This document shows positions 14,730-21,902 of a DNA stretch of 23,319 bases, one piece after another (the stretch's first letter is position 1; every line of letters begins with the position of its first letter). The stretch is from assembly GCA_002340985.1 (NCBI GenBank), contig DDNC01000025.1:49180-72498 (forward strand), in the 5' to 3' direction. The notes beneath the pieces are model-generated. The model saw only the letters and a program-made list of their open reading frames with translations, was not told the origin of the DNA and made no database searches. A program made the position numbers and the translations under genes. Source of the DNA: Firmicutes bacterium UBA2530. GTDB lineage: Bacteria > Bacillota > Clostridia > Tissierellales > Sedimentibacteraceae.

Positions 14730-15980
14730 ATGAAAGATATAAAAGGCAATATAAATAAATACATAGACAAAAATTGGATTAGTAAAAATTTCAGAAAAAT
14801 TGTAATTGCATTTGTGGTAACCGTTGCTGCTCTGGGCATAACAGCGGGAGCCATGGATATTTATGCTAAGAATATGGAGGAGGGTATTTTACAGGGAATA
14901 GTCTATGCCAAGGATGTAAGCATAAATACTAAAATACCCGGCAGGATAGTAAAATTTTATGTAGAAGAGGGCCAGAAGGTTAAAGCAGGCGATAAAATTG
15001 TGGAAATATCCAGCGAGGAGCTTGAAGCAAAAAAATTACAGCTTGTAGCTCAGGTGAATCAGGCACAAGCAGGTGTGGATGCCTCTCAGGCTGTTGTGGA
15101 AATGGCACAGGCAAATTATAATCTGGCAGAGGACAGGGTAAATCAGGCGCAGGCAGGCGTTAAGGCAAGTCAAAGCCAAAGGGATATTGCGGTTGCAATA
15201 AGTAAAAAGGCAGCAAACGGAGCCAGGGCTCAGGAGCTTGCACAGGCTCAGAGCGCATACGCCTTATGGGAATCCACCTATAACAGGGCATCTGTGCTTT
15301 ATGAAGGTGGAGCGATTACACAACAGAAGCTTGAAGAAATAAAAACGCAGATGGAGGTGTCAAAGCAGACTCTCAGCATGGCAGAAGAAGGTGCCAGGTC
15401 AGAAGACAAGGAAGCCGCCAATGCGCAGGTTTCCATGGCAGAAGCCGGGGTATTGGCAAGCAATTCTGTACTTTCACAGGCGAACGAAGGGCTCAATGCC
15501 GCGCTTGCGCAGGTGAACCAGGCTCAGGCAGGAGTTGTGGCGGCAAAGGAAAAGCTGGAACAGGCAAAGGCGGGACTACAGGAGATTGAGGTGTACCTGA
15601 ATGATACAATAATTAAATCCCCAATTGACGGAACGGTCACTTCCATAAATTCTGACGAGGGGGAACTTGTGTCTACAGGAACCTCAATAGGAACCATAAG
15701 CAACCTGGAAAGCTGCTGGGTTAACGTAAATCTGGGAGAAGACAGACTTATGGGGCTGCAGGAGGGACAGACTGTGGATGTGAAATTTGCTTCATTTAAG
15801 GATAAATCATATGAGGGAACAATATCCACAATAAACAAGGAACCGGATTTTGCAGTAAAGAAAGCCACAAATGAAAACGGAAATTTTGATATAGTATCTT
15901 ATGCTGTAAAAATAAAGCTTAACAACCTTGACCAATCTATAAGACCGGGTATGACAGCCTTTGTAAATTTTAAAAATTAG
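14730..15980 (+). CDS. HlyD/EmrA-type membrane fusion protein
   Basis: A 416-aa periplasmic adaptor-type protein. One N-terminal transmembrane helix (about 22-42, IVIAFVVTVAALGITAGAM) is followed by the biotinyl-lipoyl half motif (YAKDVSINTKIPGRIVKFYVEEGQKVKAGDKI). A long alpha-helical hairpin (about 88-285), rich in Ala, Gln and Glu with repeated NQAQAG units, comes next. The second lipoyl half (IIKSPIDGTVTSINSDEGELVSTG) and a beta-barrel (SCWVNVNLGEDRLMGLQEGQTVDVKF) follow, ending RPGMTAFVNF. ATG 14730 has GGAAAGG (14713-14719); TTG 14721 is too close to it. Its place between the TolC-like gene and two ABC-2 permeases matches YhiI/YbhG-type exporters. Confidence 0.92.
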   Translation: MKDIKGNINKYIDKNWISKNFRKIVIAFVVTVAALGITAGAMDIYAKNMEEGILQGIVYAKDVSINTKIPGRIVKFYVEEGQKVKAGDKIVEISSEELEAKKLQLVAQVNQAQAGVDASQAVVEMAQANYNLAEDRVNQAQAGVKASQSQRDIAVAISKKAANGARAQELAQAQSAYALWESTYNRASVLYEGGAITQQKLEEIKTQMEVSKQTLSMAEEGARSEDKEAANAQVSMAEAGVLASNSVLSQANEGLNAALAQVNQAQAGVVAAKEKLEQAKAGLQEIEVYLNDTIIKSPIDGTVTSINSDEGELVSTGTSIGTISNLESCWVNVNLGEDRLMGLQEGQTVDVKFASFKDKSYEGTISTINKEPDFAVKKATNENGNFDIVSYAVKIKLNNLDQSIRPGMTAFVNFKN

Positions 15981-15991
15981 GATGTGGGAAT

Positions 15992-17137
15992 ATGCTTATA
16001 AAAAGTTTTAAGGAAGAAGCAAAATGCCTTTTGACTAATAAAATAAATGTACTGATATTATTTATACTGCCTGTTATTTTCGTGTTCATGCTTGGGTTTG
16101 AGCTGTCCGGGGGAGTTATAGAAAATATACCGATAGCGGTTGTAAATTACGATAATTCATCATTCAGCAGGCAGCTTGTGGATGCTTTTGATAAAAGCGA
16201 GACTTTCAATGTGGCATACTATGCCGAAAATGAGGTTGAGCTGGAGGAATTGATGAGAAACGGCAAGGCTGGTGCGGGACTTATAATTCCCGAGAATTTT
16301 TATAGCGATATAGCATCTTTAAGGTCTCCGACTGTTTTAATGGTTTATGACGGAAGCAGCATGTCGGTGACCAGTGTTGCCAAGGCTAAGGCAACGGAAA
16401 TACTTCTTACGTACAAGGCCGGAGCTGCAATCAATCACTTGACAGCAAGGCTCAATTTGTCATACAGGGAGGCCTATAACATCTGTCAGGCGCTTCAGTT
16501 GAATACCAGAATGCTTTACAATCCGTCAAAAAACTTTAACTATTTTCTGTCACCGGTTTTGATTGCAGGCTATATACAGGCAGCTATAGCGCTTGTTGCC
16601 TCAATATCGATCAATCATGAAATTTACAGAGAACCGGCCGGAAAAAGATTAGGCTATACATCAGGCAAAATAATGTTTTATACACTGTGCGGCAGCTTAA
16701 GCTTCATATTGTGCATAGCTCTGCAAGTGCTGATATTCCGCCTACCATTCAAAGGCAGTATATTGAGCGCATTAATGCTTATTTTTATGATTAGCTTTGC
16801 AGTATCATCATTCAGCGTGCTTATATCTGCAGTTATAAAAAACAGGATGGTTGCGCTGGTGGGAGGTGCGGTAATATTTATTCCGAATTCGGTCATGGCA
16901 GGAACCACATGGCCCATTATATCAATGCCTCCAGGATATCAGAGCTTTGCTGCATACATGCCCTTTGCACATTATGCAAATAACATAAGAAAAATATATC
17001 TGCAAGGCCTGCCGATGAATCAGATAATGAGTGATGTGTCTTATATGCTTATATTCTCCATGGCAGTCCTGATTTTGACAGAGCTTGTTATGGCCGTGGC
17101 GGCAGAGGAAATTGATGATAAGGAGCTGAACCGATGA
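15992..17137 (+). CDS. ABC-2 type transporter permease (YhhJ/YbhR-like), first copy
   Basis: A 381-aa integral membrane protein. One N-terminal helix (about 18-38, NVLILFILPVIFVFMLGFEL) is followed by a large external domain (about 40-185, IPIAVVNYDNSSFSRQLVDAF, GLIIPENFYSDIAS, LMVYDGSSMSVTSVA). About five helices fill the C-terminal half, including AVSSFSVLISAVIKNRMVALVGG and TTWPIISMPPGYQSFAAYMPFAHYAN. This is the ABC2_membrane_3/YhhJ architecture. GAGTxx-type contacts to an ATPase are expected, but no ATPase gene is next to it. It starts 11 bases after the HlyD gene, and its stop overlaps the next permease by 4 bases (ATGA). Confidence 0.88.
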   Translation: MLIKSFKEEAKCLLTNKINVLILFILPVIFVFMLGFELSGGVIENIPIAVVNYDNSSFSRQLVDAFDKSETFNVAYYAENEVELEELMRNGKAGAGLIIPENFYSDIASLRSPTVLMVYDGSSMSVTSVAKAKATEILLTYKAGAAINHLTARLNLSYREAYNICQALQLNTRMLYNPSKNFNYFLSPVLIAGYIQAAIALVASISINHEIYREPAGKRLGYTSGKIMFYTLCGSLSFILCIALQVLIFRLPFKGSILSALMLIFMISFAVSSFSVLISAVIKNRMVALVGGAVIFIPNSVMAGTTWPIISMPPGYQSFAAYMPFAHYANNIRKIYLQGLPMNQIMSDVSYMLIFSMAVLILTELVMAVAAEEIDDKELNR

Positions 17138-18282
17138 TTTATCTGGAATCGTTCAAAAGGGAATTTAAATCTATATTCAAATATAAGGGAATGATGATTC
17201 TTCTTTTTATCGGACCCATTTTTCTTACATTGTATTTCGGCGGAGTTTATTGCAATGATTACGTAAACGATATACCCATTGCAGTGCTTGACGAGGATAA
17301 TTCAAGCCTAAGCAATCTTGTTACAGGTTATTTCCTGACAAGTGAGCGGTTTGATGTAACAAATTACCCTGCTTCGAGAGGTGAACTTCAAAAACTCATA
17401 GATGAGGGTACGGTACAGATGGGTATATGCATACCGGACGGATTTGAAAGAGATGTCACTACATACAAGTCATCCCAAATACTTGCAGTCACAGACGGCA
17501 GCAATATTGTTGTGGCAAACAATGCATATGCTCAGGCAACTATGATTGCCCAGTCTGTATCGGCCGGAGTTGAAATGAAGCTCATACAGGGAAAGGGTAT
17601 GACACCACGGATGGCTCAGAATATTGCACTGGTTTATAATCTGGGAGAAAGGATTCTGTACGATCCTAAGATGACTTATATGAATTACCTCATTATATGC
17701 TTTCTTGCAATATTTTTTCAGCAGCTCATGCTTTCATCCATGGGCTCAACATTCATAAGAGACAGTGAATATATCACAGAAGGAAATGTACCTGCAAAAA
17801 TATTCGGAGCAGTAAGTGCCTGCTTCGTTGGAATATTGCCTTCAACATTGCTGAGCGTATTTATAGTGCTGAAGCTTTTTCGTGTACCTATAGCAGGAAG
17901 CATGCTTACGGTGATGGTTCTGACAATATTCTTTGCTTTGTCAATTATAGGTCCCTCACTCCTGATTGCTTCGGTTGCAAAGGACAAATTAAAATATTCC
18001 CAGTTTGAATTTATGCTTTCTCTTCCTACATTTGTATCAAGCGGATGTGTATGGCCGATGAATCAAATGCCAAAATTGCTGGAAATCATAGTAAGGGCTT
18101 GTTGGCCCTTGGCTAACTATGCCAAGGTAGTTCAGCAGGTTTTAGTAAAGGGTATGAACTTTAGGTATGTTATACCGAGCCTTCTTCAACTGGGAATTTT
18201 CAGCCTTGTTTGGCTTCCGGCAGGAATAGTGTGCTACAAAAGGACATTTTGCAGGGAATCAACTCAGGGAAGTGTCATGTAG
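17134..18282 (+). CDS. ABC-2 type transporter permease (YhhJ/YbhS-like), second copy
   Basis: A 382-aa paralogue of the preceding gene with the same layout: an N-terminal helix (GMMILLFIGPIFLTLYFGGV), an external domain (IPIAVLDEDNSSLSNLVTGYF, GICIPDGFERDVTTYKSS, LAVTDGSNIVVANNAYAQA) and a C-terminal membrane block (LPTFVSSGCVWPMNQMPKLLEIIVRACWPLANYAKV). It overlaps the first permease by 4 bases, so the two are probably made in equal amounts and form a heterodimer. It is the last gene of the operon. No convincing terminator follows; instead the repeat region at 18286-18559 begins 4 bases after its stop. Confidence 0.88.
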   Translation: MIYLESFKREFKSIFKYKGMMILLFIGPIFLTLYFGGVYCNDYVNDIPIAVLDEDNSSLSNLVTGYFLTSERFDVTNYPASRGELQKLIDEGTVQMGICIPDGFERDVTTYKSSQILAVTDGSNIVVANNAYAQATMIAQSVSAGVEMKLIQGKGMTPRMAQNIALVYNLGERILYDPKMTYMNYLIICFLAIFFQQLMLSSMGSTFIRDSEYITEGNVPAKIFGAVSACFVGILPSTLLSVFIVLKLFRVPIAGSMLTVMVLTIFFALSIIGPSLLIASVAKDKLKYSQFEFMLSLPTFVSSGCVWPMNQMPKLLEIIVRACWPLANYAKVVQQVLVKGMNFRYVIPSLLQLGIFSLVWLPAGIVCYKRTFCRESTQGSVM

Positions 18283-18285
18283 AAC

Positions 18286-18364
18286 CTTGAAAATCTTAAT
18301 TTGCCTGAAGGCTTTTCGCTGAAATATGCAGATTTTTGTAAATGCCGTCGTTAAAATATTTTCG
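18286..18364. repeat. imperfect direct repeat, copy 1
   Basis: It begins CTTGAAAATCTTAATTTGCC and matches copy 2 (18480-18559) over about 80 bases, with roughly three quarters of positions identical and one or two small indels. In frame with the upstream permease, just beyond its stop, it reads NLENLNLPEGFSLKYADFC before a stop at 18352-18354. It may therefore be decayed coding sequence rather than a purely structural repeat. Confidence 0.75.
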
Positions 18365-18407
18365 CTTGATATGTGTTTTGGGTATTAAGCCACACACACA
18401 TCAAGCG
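18363..18407. other. long imperfect hairpin within the repeat region
   Basis: CGCTTGATATGTGT (18363-18376) pairs with ACACACATCAAGCG (18394-18407) at 13 of 14 positions around a 17-base loop. It has no T tract on either side, so it is not an ordinary terminator. It could be an RNA stability element, a mobile-element end or a protein site. Confidence 0.6.
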
Positions 18408-18424
18408 TATCTCAAAAGTATATA

Positions 18425-18445
18425 TATGCAAAAGTGTTTTGCATA
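18425..18445. other. perfect 9-bp hairpin within the repeat region
   Basis: TATGCAAAA (18425-18433) and TTTTGCATA (18437-18445) flank a three-base loop GTG. Downstream on the plus strand the sequence becomes T-rich only after about 10 bases (CATTTTCTGCTTTTTC). It could act as a weak terminator for the exporter operon, or as part of the structured module. Confidence 0.5.
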
Positions 18446-18479
18446 GTTTACGACATTTTCTGCTTTTTCTTTTTATAAT

Positions 18480-18559
18480 CTTGAAAATCTTAAATTGTCT
18501 GAAATTTTTCGTTGAAATATACAGATGTTTGTTAAGAAATCTGCACTAAAAAAATTTCG
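18480..18559. repeat. imperfect direct repeat, copy 2
   Basis: It begins CTTGAAAATCTTAAATTGTC and mirrors copy 1 through TTTTCGnTGAAATATnCAGAT and TTTGT to a final TTTCG. Relative to copy 1 it has a one-base loss near 18506 that would break the shared peptide frame. The gap of about 115 bases between the copies holds two hairpins. Together 18283-18597 is the only stretch over 300 bases without a gene. Confidence 0.75.
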
Positions 18560-18597
18560 ATCTTTATGCATATTTAGACATGAATATTTATAAAAGA

Positions 18598-19236
18598 TTA
18601 TCCTCCCAAAGTTACATCCTGCATGTCATACCACCTTATTGCTTTGTGGAATTGCTCGGGTTTGAAATCAGGCCACATATCATCGATGGTGTATATATCT
18701 GAATATACTGATTGGACAGGGAGAAAACCGGACAGCCTTTTTCTGCCTCCCCACCTCAATATTAAATCAATTCTGGATATATCTCGTGAATGAAGATTGT
18801 CCATGATATTATTTCTTCCCGATACACCGGAAGCATTTGAAATATCCCAATCCCATCCGTAATTTACTAAGAAGTTGACTCTTGTGCCTCCATTTCCTAT
18901 TGCTGTTCTTTTTGTATATTTTAAGAGCTCCTCCGGAAACATTTTTGAATCGGTATTTCCGATTACAAGAAGAGATACGTCTTCATTTGCAATTAAGTTC
19001 ACCGCATCGACACAGGATTTCATAAATGCTTCAATTTGAATTTTCGGCCTTTTGCAGTTATCTGTTGTAAAACCGTAGTATGTAATTTCATCAATGCCAT
19101 ATTCCTGTGCCAGCTTCAATGCCTGAAGCCCCGGATTAAGTCCGTGTTCATATCCGTTTTGTTTTTGCATCCCCATAGTTTCTGCCCATCTTCTGTTGCC
19201 GTCAGGTATAAGGCCTATATGCTTAGGTATTCTCAT
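18598..19236 (-). CDS. cis-prenyltransferase, UppS-family paralogue
   Basis: A 212-aa undecaprenyl-diphosphate-synthase-family enzyme. It begins MRIPKHIGLIPDGNRRWAE with the catalytic aspartate D12 and the RRW diphosphate-binding motif. H31-G32 and the C-terminal RIDLILRWGGRKRLSGFLPVQSVYSDIY with the family's R-x5-RxSxF signature are present. The usual FSTENW(K/R)RP block is changed to FTTDNCKRP, with cysteine 61 in place of the conserved tryptophan. It is shorter than typical UppS (about 250 aa). It is therefore likely a side-branch paralogue with unknown chain length, not the housekeeping enzyme. Start: GAAAGGGG lies 6 bases before ATG 19236 (complement); the in-frame ATG at 19257 precedes that site. 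Confidence 0.85.
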   Translation of the reverse strand: MRIPKHIGLIPDGNRRWAETMGMQKQNGYEHGLNPGLQALKLAQEYGIDEITYYGFTTDNCKRPKIQIEAFMKSCVDAVNLIANEDVSLLVIGNTDSKMFPEELLKYTKRTAIGNGGTRVNFLVNYGWDWDISNASGVSGRNNIMDNLHSRDISRIDLILRWGGRKRLSGFLPVQSVYSDIYTIDDMWPDFKPEQFHKAIRWYDMQDVTLGG

Positions 19237-19426
19237 AAAAATCCCCTTTCTGCTCATTTAATGGTATTATTAGCACTTAATATAGAATTTATTCCATAGC
19301 TGCAATTGCTCGATGTAATGAGATAATTGAATATATAAATTTCAGACATTTTTTTTCTGATTTAGTCATAATTTCCGCAGTATAGGTAATAATATGTATA
19401 TATAACATACATAAGGGGATAGTAAA

Positions 19427-19621
19427 ATGAACGAATTTGAAAAAATTAAAAAGATGTACGATGATGGCTTCAGATGCATAAGGTACGATGATACCAAGGA
19501 CGGAGAAATGAACATTTATTTTAAGAATTTTGAAAATGAAGATTCTGAAGCGATGAGAGTTAAGGGATTTGAACAAAAAATGCAAATAAAGAATTTTATA
19601 AAGCAAAATTCCATGAGATAG
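19427..19621 (+). CDS. 64-aa hypothetical protein
   Basis: A small, soluble, highly charged protein (MNEFEKIKKMYDDGFRCIRY... ending KNFIKQNSMR) with no signal or membrane segment. AAGGGGA (19412-19418) sits 8 bases before ATG 19427, and a terminator follows 5 bases after the stop. It therefore looks like a genuine single-gene unit between the prenyltransferase and thyA. The central region (DGEMNIYFKNFENEDSEAM) suggests a beta strand followed by a helix. I do not recognise a family. Confidence 0.75.
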   Translation: MNEFEKIKKMYDDGFRCIRYDDTKDGEMNIYFKNFENEDSEAMRVKGFEQKMQIKNFIKQNSMR

Positions 19622-19626
19622 CGATG

Positions 19627-19649
19627 GGTGCGAATCGGCACCTTTTTTT
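19627..19649 (+). terminator. terminator after the 64-aa gene
   Basis: GGTGC (19627-19631) and GCACC (19638-19642) form a short GC-rich stem with a six-base loop, followed at once by seven T (19643-19649). Confidence 0.85.
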
Positions 19650-19650
19650 C

Positions 19651-19679
19651 TTGTATTGTTTCCTGTTCTAATATATAAT
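19651..19679 (+). promoter_or_regulatory. sigma-A promoter for thyA-dfrA
   Basis: TTGTAT (19651-19656), a 17-base spacer and a perfect TATAAT (19674-19679) begin directly after the preceding terminator. Transcription would start near 19686, leaving a leader of about 20 bases that contains the AGGAGG ribosome binding site (19694-19699). Confidence 0.7.
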
Positions 19680-19704
19680 TAAGTATAAAAAACAGGAGGC
19701 GCTC

Positions 19705-20535
19705 ATGAGTACAGCAGATAAAATTTTTATACAAACCTGCAAGGACATACTTACAAATGGTGTGTGGGATACTGATTATGATGTGAGACCAAGGTGGGAG
19801 GACGGTACACCGGCTCACACAATTAAAAAATTCGGTATAGTAAACAGGTATAATTTACAGGAGAGTTTTCCTATTCTGACACTCAGAAAAATAAACTTTA
19901 CGGCCGCCGTTGACGAGCTGCTGTGGATATGGCAGAAAAAATCAAACAATGTAAATGATTTGAACAGCAGGATATGGGATTCTTGGGCAGATGAGACTGG
20001 CTCCATAGGAAAGGCTTATGGCTATCAGCTTGGAATAAAGCACAAGTACAAGGAAGGCGAATTCGACCAGGTTGACAGGGTGATTTACGACCTTAAAAAC
20101 AATCCCGCAAGCAGAAGAATTTTGACGAACATATATAATTTTCAGGACCTTCATGCAATGCATCTGTATCCTTGTGCTTACAGCATGACCTTTAATGTTT
20201 CCGGCAACAAGCTCAATGCCATATTGAACCAGCGTTCACAGGATGTGCTTGCGGCAAACAACTGGAATGTTGTGCAGTATTCAATACTGGTGCATATGAT
20301 GGCTCAGGTGAGCGGACTTGTTCCGGGAGAACTGGTACATGTAATAGCGGATGCCCATATTTATGACAGGCATGTTCCGATTATAGAAGAGCTTATTGAG
20401 ATGAAAGAGCATGATGCCCCCATACTTGAAATAGATAAATCAATTGATGATTTTTATAGTTTCAATGTAGACAGCTTTAAGCTTGTTGATTATGTACATA
20501 ATCCGTTTAAAGTAAAAGTACCTATTGCAGTGTAG
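19705..20535 (+). CDS. thyA: thymidylate synthase (ThyA type)
   Basis: A 276-aa enzyme that makes dTMP from dUMP with methylenetetrahydrofolate. Visible landmarks are the N-terminal DVRPRWEDGTPAHTIKKFGI, the LLWIWQKKSNNVNDL segment, the nucleophile C157 in LYPCAYSMTF, the QRSQDVLAANNWNVVQYSIL block that binds dUMP and folate, and HIYDRHV near the C-terminus. The ANNWNV variant resembles the longer B. subtilis/phage phi3T ThyA group rather than E. coli ThyA (LGLPFNI). It is followed 13 bases later by dfrA, which recycles the dihydrofolate it produces. AGGAGG precedes ATG 19705. Confidence 0.95.
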   Translation: MSTADKIFIQTCKDILTNGVWDTDYDVRPRWEDGTPAHTIKKFGIVNRYNLQESFPILTLRKINFTAAVDELLWIWQKKSNNVNDLNSRIWDSWADETGSIGKAYGYQLGIKHKYKEGEFDQVDRVIYDLKNNPASRRILTNIYNFQDLHAMHLYPCAYSMTFNVSGNKLNAILNQRSQDVLAANNWNVVQYSILVHMMAQVSGLVPGELVHVIADAHIYDRHVPIIEELIEMKEHDAPILEIDKSIDDFYSFNVDSFKLVDYVHNPFKVKVPIAV

Positions 20536-20548
20536 ATAAGGAGTAGTT

Positions 20549-21046
20549 ATGAAGCTGATAGTTGCGGTTGCAAGAAATTGGGCCATAGGAAACAACGGAG
20601 GGCTGCTGTTTGATTTACCCGACGATATGGCATTTTTCAAAGATACCACCTTGAACAAGGTTGTTGTTATGGGAAAAAATACACTTTTATCCTTTCCAGG
20701 AGGAAAGCCTTTAAAGAACAGGACAAATATAGTTCTTACAACAAACAAGGACTTTTCGGAGGAAGGTTGTATAATATGCCATTCATATGATGAGCTGTTT
20801 GAAGAATTGAAAAAATACAACAGTGATGATGTATTTTTAGTGGGCGGGGGTAAAATATACAACGAGCTCTACGAATATTGCAGTGAAGCCTATATAACAA
20901 AGGTAGATTCAATAGCTGAGGCAGATACATACCTTCATAATTTTGATGGAGACAGTAACTGGTACTTGTCCTACGCATCAGAAGTCCATGAAAACAACGG
21001 GCTTAAGTTTACATTCAATACATATAAAAATAATGCTGTAAAATAA
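20549..21046 (+). CDS. dfrA: dihydrofolate reductase
   Basis: A 165-aa enzyme reducing dihydrofolate to tetrahydrofolate with NADPH. Motifs are MKLIVAVARNWAIGNNGGLLFDLPDDM with catalytic aspartate D26, VVVMGKNTLLSFPGGKPLKNRTNIVLT, the NADPH-binding VGGGKIYNELYEYCSEAYITKVD, and the C-terminal F-x-T-YKN strand. The usual LPW before the active-site helix reads LLFD, so the Pro-Trp pair (E. coli P21-W22) is missing, a moderate deviation. AAGGAG lies upstream of ATG 20549. It is in an operon with thyA and ends at a clear terminator. Confidence 0.95.
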   Translation: MKLIVAVARNWAIGNNGGLLFDLPDDMAFFKDTTLNKVVVMGKNTLLSFPGGKPLKNRTNIVLTTNKDFSEEGCIICHSYDELFEELKKYNSDDVFLVGGGKIYNELYEYCSEAYITKVDSIAEADTYLHNFDGDSNWYLSYASEVHENNGLKFTFNTYKNNAVK

Positions 21047-21054
21047 AAATAAGA

Positions 21055-21088
21055 AGTCACCATGCTATCAGCAGGTGACTCCTTTATT
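21055..21088 (+). terminator. terminator after dfrA
   Basis: AGTCACC (21055-21061) pairs with GGTGACT (21074-21080). Inside it TGCT (21063-21066) pairs with AGCA (21070-21073) across one bulged A. CCTTTATTTTT follows. It closes the thyA-dfrA unit. Confidence 0.8.
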
Positions 21089-21152
21089 TTTGATATTCTG
21101 TCAATTGGGAGATAGGATTTACGTTTATAGTTTTTTCATTAATAAATATATA

Positions 21153-21181
21153 TTGACAAGGCTGTAAAATAATTGTATACT
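21153..21181 (+). promoter_or_regulatory. strong sigma-A promoter for the DUF3793-flavodoxin operon
   Basis: A perfect TTGACA (21153-21158), exactly 17 bases, and TATACT (21176-21181). Predicted transcription starts near 21188, within one base of the first operator repeat. The leader to the first gene is about 130 bases and contains the second operator repeat. Confidence 0.85.
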
Positions 21182-21188
21182 TACAATG

Positions 21189-21204
21189 GTTAGCAAAGAC
21201 TAAC
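21189..21204. promoter_or_regulatory. operator-like palindrome, site 1
   Basis: GTTAGCAAAGACTAAC has arms GTTAG and CTAAC around six bases and sits right at the predicted transcription start. It shares the block ATGGTTAGCAAA with site 2. A repressor bound here would block RNA polymerase at the promoter above. Confidence 0.65.
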
Positions 21205-21244
21205 TGCAATTTAAAATTAATATGTAATATTTTTTTGAAAAATG

Positions 21245-21260
21245 GTTAGCAAAAGCTAAC
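21245..21260. promoter_or_regulatory. operator-like palindrome, site 2
   Basis: GTTAGCAAAAGCTAAC has perfect 6-base arms GTTAGC and GCTAAC around AAAA, 56 bases downstream of site 1 and in the same orientation. The GTTAG/CTAAC half sites are reminiscent of DtxR/IdeR-type metalloregulator sequences, though the spacing differs from the classic site. The regulator is not identified. Confidence 0.65.
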
Positions 21261-21318
21261 TAATAAAATTGGAGTTTCAAAAATAAAAATTATATAGGTT
21301 TGGATAAGGTGGTATGAA

Positions 21319-21879
21319 ATGATAGAGGAAAAATTGGTTCAGCATTGTGCTCCGACTCTGGCAGGTATGAAAACAGCAAATCTTTTTAATCTAAGTTTTG
21401 ATTCTGAAGATTGTTTAATAAATGCAGTAAAAAATTTAAATCGTGAATTGGGGTACAAGGGCATATCTTTTCTTGTTCTTAAGAAGAAGGAGGATAAGGC
21501 TCTGATATATGTTTTTAGAAAATCCAAACTTGAATCTGACTTACACAGGAAGGGCGTTTCCGAGCTGCTGAGTACATATGGATATAGTGATTTATCAGCG
21601 GAGGGCGCTATTGAGCATCTGAAGATGCGTGTGAAATACAGTGATGGCTTTCCTCATGAAATCGGACTTTTCTTAGGATATCCTCTTGAGGATGTAAAAG
21701 GATTTATTATAAATTCAGGTAAGAACAGCAAGTATACAGGATTTTGGAAGGTTTACGACGATGAGTGCGAAGCTTTGAAGCTATTCAGGAAATTTAAAAA
21801 GTGTACTGATGTATATTGTGAGATGTTTAAAAAAGGTACGTCTGTTATGCGGCTTACGGTTGCCGCCTTACATAAATAA
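21319..21879 (+). CDS. DUF3793 family protein
   Basis: A 186-aa cytoplasmic protein. The beginning (LVQHCAPTLAGMKTANLFNL) and LKMRVKYSDGFPHEIGLFLGYPLEDVKGFI followed by NSGKNSKYTGFWKVYDD are the conserved blocks of the clostridial DUF3793 family, as I recognise it. No catalytic function is known to me; members often sit beside flavodoxin or iron-related genes. It precedes the flavodoxin gene by 23 bases and shares its promoter and two operators. ATG 21319 follows AAGGTGGT. The conserved HC near the N-terminus and GYPLEDV are the residues most worth attention. Confidence 0.85.
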   Translation: MIEEKLVQHCAPTLAGMKTANLFNLSFDSEDCLINAVKNLNRELGYKGISFLVLKKKEDKALIYVFRKSKLESDLHRKGVSELLSTYGYSDLSAEGAIEHLKMRVKYSDGFPHEIGLFLGYPLEDVKGFIINSGKNSKYTGFWKVYDDECEALKLFRKFKKCTDVYCEMFKKGTSVMRLTVAALHK

Positions 21880-21902
21880 TTTAAAAAAGGAAGGATACAT
21901 AT

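Noticed and set aside
18286..18559. CRISPR array
   Set aside because: Only two imperfect copies of about 80 bases separated by about 115 bases with hairpins; repeat length, identity and spacing do not fit CRISPR.
20440..20862. Minus-strand 140-codon open frame across thyA and dfrA
   Set aside because: It is antisense to well-supported enzymes and has no ribosome binding site or recognisable motif.
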